Shown: one piece after another, positions 58,056 to 64,000 of the stretch
Position numbering within the stretch: position 1 is the stretch's first letter
Layout: each line of letters begins with the position of its first letter
Source: Sodiomyces alkalinus F11
Lineage: Eukaryota > Ascomycota > Sordariomycetes > Glomerellales > Plectosphaerellaceae
Length of the DNA: 64,000 nucleotides
Assembly: GCF_003711515.1 (NCBI RefSeq)
Contig: NW_021167082.1
Span: 1,915,691 to 1,979,690, forward strand
Direction of reading: 5' to 3'
Notes under the pieces: generated by a model
The model's input: only the letters and a program-made list of their open reading frames with translations
The model's database searches: none
Told to the model about the DNA's origin: nothing
Program-made: the position numbers and the translations under genes

Positions 58056-59132
58056 ATGAAGCTTCATTACATCGGCGTAAGGAGCCCCGCCCCCTGACTG
58101 AGCTCCAACTGGCTTCCCAGTGAAGAAGCGTCCAGAACTTTCCGACAACTGACCCGCTGTCCGTCCCTCCAGATCATCCGCAACGATACAAAGCCGGTCG
58201 TCGAACTGGTTAGCGAAAAGGAGCTGTCTGCCTATTCGCGCTTCACAAAAGCCAAGTAGGTCCGGCACCGGACCGTCTATCGCATAGACTTGTTGCCGTT
58301 AACGCTTTCCCCTCCGCCGCCAACCAGCTATGCAGAGTTCATGACCCTCTTCTCCAAGACGGTCGCCGAGCGAACGAGGCCGGGCCAGAGACAGGATGTC
58401 GAAGAACAAGATTATACCTTCCATGCGATGGCGAGGAGCGAGGGTGTTTGTGGAATGTGAGTCTTTACCGTCGCTGCCTCGGCCACACCCACCCCAGCTT
58501 GTGGCCCTGGCTGACCCGTCATTCTGCGAGTCCCGAACCCCTATGACGGTACCGTGAAATGCTGACAAGGCTCCGTGCGCTCCGAAGAATCATCTCCGAC
58601 CATCAATATCCCAGCCTAGTAGCCCATCAGCTGCTTTCCAAGGTGTATGTCTGCACTTGCCGCCACCTCCCACGCTCTTCCCCGCCGTTCAAAGTGCAAT
58701 TTCACGCTGACCCCTCTTTTCCTTCGTTGTCTTCTCGGCACACAGGGTTGACGAGTTCCTTTCCAAACATCCCCGCTCCACCTGGGCGACTGGCGAACCG
58801 ACCCTTGCATTCCCCGAGCTCAAGGACTACATCACCAAGTACCAGGACCCGCAGCAGGCCGACAGTATTCTCAAGATTCAGAAGGAGCTCGACGAGACCA
58901 AGATTGTCCTGCACAAGACCATCGAGAGCGTGCTGCAGCGCGGCGAGAAGATCGATGATCTTGTGGCCAAGAGCGACGGCTTGAGCTCTCAAAGCAAGAT
59001 GTTCTATCGTACGTGTATCCCCGGCTCCCCCCCCTTCCCCTTTTTTTTTTCTTTGTATGCCGATCCGTACTCTAACCTCAAGCGCCTCCAGAACAAGCAA
59101 AGAAGCAGAACTCCTGTTGTCTGCTCATGTAA
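58056..59132 (+). CDS. ykt6: R-SNARE Ykt6
   Basis: Six exons: 58,056-58,076, 58,173-58,255, 58,328-58,456, 58,588-58,644, 58,746-59,008 and 59,092-59,132, giving 197 aa with all junctions in phase. An N-terminal longin domain (MKLHYIG, IIRNDTKPVVELVSEKELSAYSRF, EFMTLFSKTVAERTRPGQRQ) is followed by the SNARE helix (DSILKIQKELDETKIVLHKTIESVLQRGEKIDDLVAKSDGL) with the central Arg of an R-SNARE. There is no TM segment; the tail QNSCCLLM carries two cysteines for prenylation and palmitoylation. Ykt6 acts in ER-Golgi, intra-Golgi, endosome-vacuole and autophagosome fusion. The donor of intron 4 is placed at GT/GTATGT because the position two bases earlier would break the frame. Length equals the family norm (about 197-200 aa). 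Confidence 0.97.
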
Positions 59133-60128
59133 GGGGAAGAAAGGAGAAGAAATACTCGGGAAGGAATACGCCGCTCTGTCCGAGGAAACCCCAGAGGCAT
59201 TTTAGATACACGATTTGAAGTTTCTGATTCTGGCGTTGGCATATCTTTCCTGTCGTCTTTTGGTGGGGCGGGATTTCTTTTTGGAGGACCACTCATTTCC
59301 ACGTTCCTCTTCCGTTCACTCTCGTTCAATATAACCTGTAATCGGAAAGTGGCATTCGTTTGAGGGAATACTATGGCCTCGGACGAGTTGGGGCTTTCTG
59401 CATGGCCATGATAACACAGCGAGTCTTTCCCTGCCTTCGATACAAGGAGGGTTGTGCAGTGTATGGTGAGGAGACGGTTGGCCCTACCTCTGATTCTGCT
59501 TCGTGACTGCGCGATCCGTCGGCGTGCTCAAGGGAAGCTAGTAATCAATCGACGAACTCACGAAGCAGGACCGGACATAGGGCCAACCCGTGCGTTCCTC
59601 TCGTCTTCTCAACAAGAAGAGCACCGGAACGACGCTCTCCAAACTGCGCATCTTGCAAACAGATAATATATGATGAAGGATCTAAAGAAGTCATATCATC
59701 GAGGCAATTCGGTATCATTGCCAGGACGTGCCTCCCTCTAACTTCCTTCCAGCCCTTAAATGGTAATGGTATCTATCTAGTTGACGACCCTCATGGTTGC
59801 GCCAATAAAACCGACTACAGGTAATTCTATCGACATGTGTCGTCGTGCCACAAAGAAAATCAGTGTTCTTGTCAGAGTCACAGGCGCCCAAAAGTCCCGC
59901 CTATAGTCCGCCCTCATTTTCCAGGCTGAAAACGTTACCTCACCAGCGAGGTCCAGAGTGAAGGAGCAGAAAGTAAACAACAAAAAGCAACATCTCTTCG
60001 GATGTGGGAGAGATGCATGGGCATTGAGGTGAGTGCGAAGTAAATACAAAAAGAAAATGTCCGTACAGTAAGTAGGGAACCTGCACCAGTCTCAAGCGAG
60101 TGGGCGTTGAAAACTCTCCGCATGTCAT
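59133..60128. other. Convergent intergenic region
   Basis: 3' flanks of YKT6 (+) and of the unrecognised gene (-). Short frames at 59,454 and 59,777 have no support. Confidence 0.55.
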
Positions 60129-61958
60129 TTACGTGAGGCCGTTTTCCACGACTATCCATTCGCTCTTCCGATGCTCTGCCAGGGGCGACCCAATCTGGGG
60201 CTCCGGAGGCGTGACGACGGTCGGCATGGCCATCTTGGTAGCCGCCAGCCTCCCGTTCTCGGCCAGGTTGGTCAAAACCGGGGCCTTGGTCTTCTTCACC
60301 GTAGGCGTCCCCGGCCCGAGTCTGTCCCCAAGCCTTTCCGGTAGACCGTTCATGCCGCTGGGTTCGTTGGCCTGTTTTCTCGGCCTGCTTGCGAGACCCT
60401 TCCGGAGCATGTGGCGCTGCTGTTGTGAAATGCTGATCTGACGAGCAATGGAGATTTCCACGGCGGCGTTCAGGGCCATCTCGTCGCCGAAGCGCTCCTG
60501 CGAGGATTTCTTGGCGTGTTCGGGGACCGTGCGGGCGGGCGACGAAACTGACCGGCCTCGAGGAGAAGTCGTGGCATCCAGCGTGGTGGCTACTTTCCAG
60601 GCCGGTTCCCGAACCACGAGCCTCAGGCGTTCCTTGTTGCGGGCTGTGGAGCTGGTTTCTTTGGTAGCCAACTGCGCCGTCATTCTTGCCTGTTTGGTTC
60701 GCTGTTCTGGAGAGTCTTGTGGTGCAATTTGGCCGGGCTCTTGACGAACATGGTCTCCTGTGGCCGACTCTGACCTCTCGCGTGGCAGGGGACTGGAACC
60801 AGGTTCGAGCCTTCCGTTGGCTGCCGCTGCTGGTGATGCTACTGCTTGTGCTGTTGTCACTACTGTCGGCTTCTTAGCGTACATTACGGTCTGTCTGGGG
60901 TGTGCTGGAAGCCCTGTCGGCAGAGTATGAGGCGGAGATGCGGGTGACGTTGATGTGCCAGAAGGCGGCGGTGGTGGGAATAATGTAAAAGGTGGCGCGT
61001 GGGAGGTTGCTGTTGTTGGCGGCCGTTGACCTTCATCCTCCTTCACATCTTCGTCCCGCAAGGCCACCTGGCTGTTGGTCGTAGACCTCAGCTTTTCCAC
61101 TGTGGCCTGACGCCGAGTGAGGAGAGCCGAAGAGGACGATTGGGTCTGTAGCAGGTTGCCAAACATGACGCTATAGCGCTCCATGGTGATATTCGGTATC
61201 TCAACATCCAACAAGGGACTCCGACTCCCCGTTGTATCAGAAGTAATGCCTTGTGAGGCTCGTTGTCCCGTTTCTCCGTTTACGCGCAATGCGTGTTTTG
61301 ATGGTTCCCTACTTGGTGTCTCGTGGGGTTGATCAAATTCCTCAAGGGCATATGGAAAAGGTTCGGTTTGAGAGCGGACTATTAAGGGTTTATGTTTTGG
61401 CTGCCTGCGACCTGGCACGCTTCTGTCCAAGCCACTTGCATAAGTGGGAGTCAAGACAGACTTTGGCGCTGTTGGGCCAGACGTGGGCATAGGCATAGCC
61501 ACGGGCACAGACGCCGGCACCGGCGCCGGAGCAGCCCTCGGGGCAGGCTTCTGACTCCTGCTTTTGGACCTCCCAAAAAGTTTCCATCTGGTGGACTTTT
61601 GTCTTTGCGATACAGGTGCTATCGGTTCCGGGACAGATTCCAGAGGTACCGGCGTTGCTGTCATCCCCATGGACGGAAGTTGCCAGTTGTTATAAGCACC
61701 CGGCGGCGGATGTGTAGGGCTGCCTAATGCCATGCCGATGGTAATAATTTCGTTCCGAGTATGCAGAGACTCGGGCGTCCCCGTCCTGACAGAGATCGAT
61801 TGCCACGTAGGTGAGCCGTCCCAGGCGCTGTCCCGAGGTGATGGCAGTTTGCCTCGTATAGGAATATGATATGACTTGAACTCCCGTGTCGCAGCCCGCG
61901 TATGAATGTATAAGTCGTCCTTGGACCGTCGTTTTTCGAAGCTGTTCGTGTCGGCGGC

Positions 61959-61990
<32 letters not shown>

Positions 61991-62243
61991 ACGACCCGTT
62001 GGGACCAGGACCAGAACTTGTGCCCGGTCGTTCTGGCATGTCCAATGCCCACGGATGAGAGACTACGGGCGAGAGAAGTAGGGGCGCTGAGGGCGAGGCC
62101 GTCCCCTCGTTTTGACCGGATGTCATATCCCGCTTCGCCGGTGGACAACTGGGCATCAGGGGCTCATCGCTCAGAACCAGGGACCCTTGGCCGTGCGCAG
62201 GCCTGTCCTTGAACGGTCTGGAACGATGGACGAACTCGAACAT
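60129..62243 (-). CDS. Uncharacterised, largely disordered fungal protein
   Basis: An uninterrupted 704-aa frame from an ATG at 62,243. I do not recognise a named family. Most of the protein is Pro/Ser/Thr/Ala-rich and predicted disordered by eye. Visible landmarks are a poly-Ser/poly-Ala tract (about 84-97, from a GCT/GCA repeat), a basic patch KSTRWKLFGRSKSRSQK (about 215-235), and the best candidate folded segment VEIPNITMERYSVMFGNLL followed by LLTRRQATVEKLR (about 345-385). A helical Arg/Gln-rich region lies near residues 600-640, and the end is EWIVVENGLT. The MERYSVMF block looks like a conserved short motif seen in other ascomycete hypothetical proteins, from memory only. There are no TM segments or signal peptide. 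It could be a scaffold or signalling substrate; no function is claimed. Confidence 0.75.
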
Positions 62244-64000
62244 TCTCCGCTAGAGAATCGTAGGGTGTGAGAGCGATCCCTGCTGGGAGGGGTTGTTTTG
62301 GATTTACACGTTGTACGGCCGAGATCGACAAGCACTAGGTACTCGCGACTGGAGAAGGGAACGAACGAGGGGGAAGAGAGGGGGGAGGAGTGGAGAGAAG
62401 AGGAAAGAGTGTGGAAAGAGGAGAGGGCGGTTATTACCTCGTCCTACTATGTATGTACGAATGCAGATAGGGATGGATACCGTTCATCGACTCCCGTTCG
62501 GAGGACGTTCTGAATAGAGAACGGAACCAACCACGGTAGGTATCGTATCGCGAGAAAACGTACAACGTACAACGTACATTAGGTCCCAGAAGTTGCGCCG
62601 GGCGGTGGACAAGGCAACAGAGAGAGAATTCTTCAGCGGAATGGTCTCATTTGTCTGTTCCCTTCGTTCATTTCGGGATCATTGGGATTCATGGGACACA
62701 CCATGGCACCTATGCATCCTATCCGTACTTTCAGATACAGGTTGTGGTCCTGTGAATGCTTCTCTACAGGGTCATGCCTGTAATGGCTCGCTGAGTCCAG
62801 GGGTTATCGGTCGTTTGAGATGATTTGAGGCTAGAACTCTGGACTCATTCGCTTTTTGACGTGCGACGACAGAGATCAGAGGCTAAACCCCCAGAAAAGC
62901 GCTTGAAGGGGTACCGATACGGATGCTCTGTCCGTATCCGTACGGTAATTACTTGTACTCCGTAATTATTTACTTGGTTGAGGGACAGTCAAAACCAAGA
63001 AATAAAATGACAGGAGGTCACATTTTTATTTGCCCATACCCATGGATTTCGTACTGCCGTACTACGAAGTACCTTAGGTAAGGTAAGTCCCGTCTCCTCG
63101 TGCATGAAGCCGTTTTTAGCCAGCGAAGTACCTAGTTAGTAATGTTTCAAATTACACTAAGTGTACTGGTTACCTATGCATCGAGAATCCGTACGTACAT
63201 CAGGTACCTTAGGTACCTTAATAAGGTAATCACGGAGTACACTGTAACTGTACGTTGTCCAGCGATTTGTACAAGACTTCCGGTCTTCAAGTGGAGGAAA
63301 CATACAAAAGAAGTAGCAGACAGGCAGACGGTGAGCGCAGTTTAGATTATTAATATGATAGATACTGAGCGCTACAAGAAAATTTCAGTGATGGCAGTCA
63401 AAGGAACGTGGTTGTTTCGGCATGCTTGAACCGGAGCAGATGGAGAAGATCAAATATGGCGAGACTCGAATCGTCTCATGGCTGTACCATGTTCAAACCA
63501 TGTCCATGCTGCCTCAAGACGGTAGTCGTACTCATTACGCGTAAGGTATTATTGGGCGTCTGTACATCCTCCGTCACGGGCGAAGTAATACCTAAATACT
63601 GCGTATATTCTCCTGGTGACAGTGCGGTCTGCGGTTTGGCTCCCGCTAGGGAGGAGCCTGAAGAACTTGAGGAACCTTTGAGTATGACACTGCACGCGGC
63701 ATCTGTGCATCGCCGCACAGGGCCGTCTGATCCAAATCGACAGCCACCGCACGGCCAGCCCACGTTTAGATGAGGTCTCCGCATCCGGCTCGCAGATCTA
63801 CTCTGGACATCGGACCGGATCGGGTGGTTGTCACTCGTGTCTTGATCTCCAGCTCCTGTGTTGATGCCTTGGCTTGGTGTCTGAGCTCCGGGCAATCGAC
63901 TATCAGTTTTCACCTTGACACCGACAGGCCGCGCAATTCGGAATCCCCGAAGCTACGGAGTACTGTCCGGGCAACATGTGTAAATGACATCCACGGCCTT
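62244..64000. other. Upstream region of the uncharacterised gene to window end
   Basis: No gene was recognised. It contains purine-rich leader sequence (62,340-62,430), GTACTCCGTA (62,955), several ACCTTAGGTA motifs (63,068-63,080 and 63,200-63,225) and TACGGAGTAC (63,954-63,963). A 145-codon minus-strand frame (63,476-63,913) is unconvincing but could belong to a gene continuing beyond the window. Confidence 0.5.

Noticed and set aside
20209..62243. A biosynthetic or defence gene cluster
   Set aside because: Neighbouring genes are unrelated housekeeping functions on alternating strands; there is no shared pathway, no backbone enzyme and no cluster regulator.
63476..63913. 145-codon minus-strand frame near the right edge
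   Set aside because: Low-complexity Ser/Gly/Arg content, no motif and overlapping frames on the other strand; would need sequence beyond the window.

Overview
The window is nuclear DNA from a filamentous ascomycete (Pezizomycotina, most likely a sordariomycete). Genes are split by short GT-AG introns (about 50-110 nt) and encode typical fungal proteins: a Chs7-family chaperone, RNA polymerase I factor Rrn6, protein O-mannosyltransferase Pmt2, and the helicase Slh1. The left third carries the strand-symmetric C-to-T signature of repeat-induced point mutation (RIP). The species cannot be named from sequence alone.

Bases 1-19,324 are an inactivated nest of LTR retrotransposons in which CpA/TpG is almost absent, TpA is abundant and CpG is kept. 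From left to right there are: the 3' end of a plus-strand Copia element with its LTR (1-2259), inserted into the pol gene of a minus-strand Gypsy element (2260 to about 7.5 kb); a full-length minus-strand chromodomain Gypsy element with two 202-bp LTRs (7613-14669), which also holds a plus-strand ORF relic between pol and its 3' LTR; and a plus-strand Copia element (14,670-19,324) with a 3' LTR but no recognisable 5' LTR. RIP-like composition ends abruptly at the Copia terminus.

Bases 19,325-64,000 are normal euchromatin. In order: a Chs7-family chitin-synthase chaperone (-), a gene-poor 5-kb stretch, an MFS sugar transporter (+), a PITH-domain protein (-), RRN6 (-), the gamma-tubulin complex microprotein MZT1 (+), a CHY/RING ubiquitin ligase (-), PMT2 (+), a Ypt4/Rab-type GTPase with a proline-rich insertion (-), a CTL/Pns1 choline-transporter-like protein (+), the RQT helicase SLH1 (-), SNARE YKT6 (+) and an unrecognised disordered protein (-). 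These are mainly housekeeping functions: cell wall and secretion (Chs7-like, Pmt2, Rab, Ykt6), rRNA transcription, spindle nucleation, ubiquitination and ribosome rescue. They form no cluster or pathway. Splice junctions were placed by hand; for the multi-exon genes the summed exon lengths are multiples of three.

The most interesting items are a miniature LTR element (TRIM-like, 371 bp) with a perfect 5-bp target duplication inside a foldback repeat between SLH1 and YKT6; the extra opposite-strand ORF in the chromodomain Gypsy element; large in-frame insertions in the Rab GTPase and in the last Sec63 module of Slh1; a GC-AG intron; and two recurrent palindromes that occur in the intergenic DNA. 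I found no convincing new multigene system.
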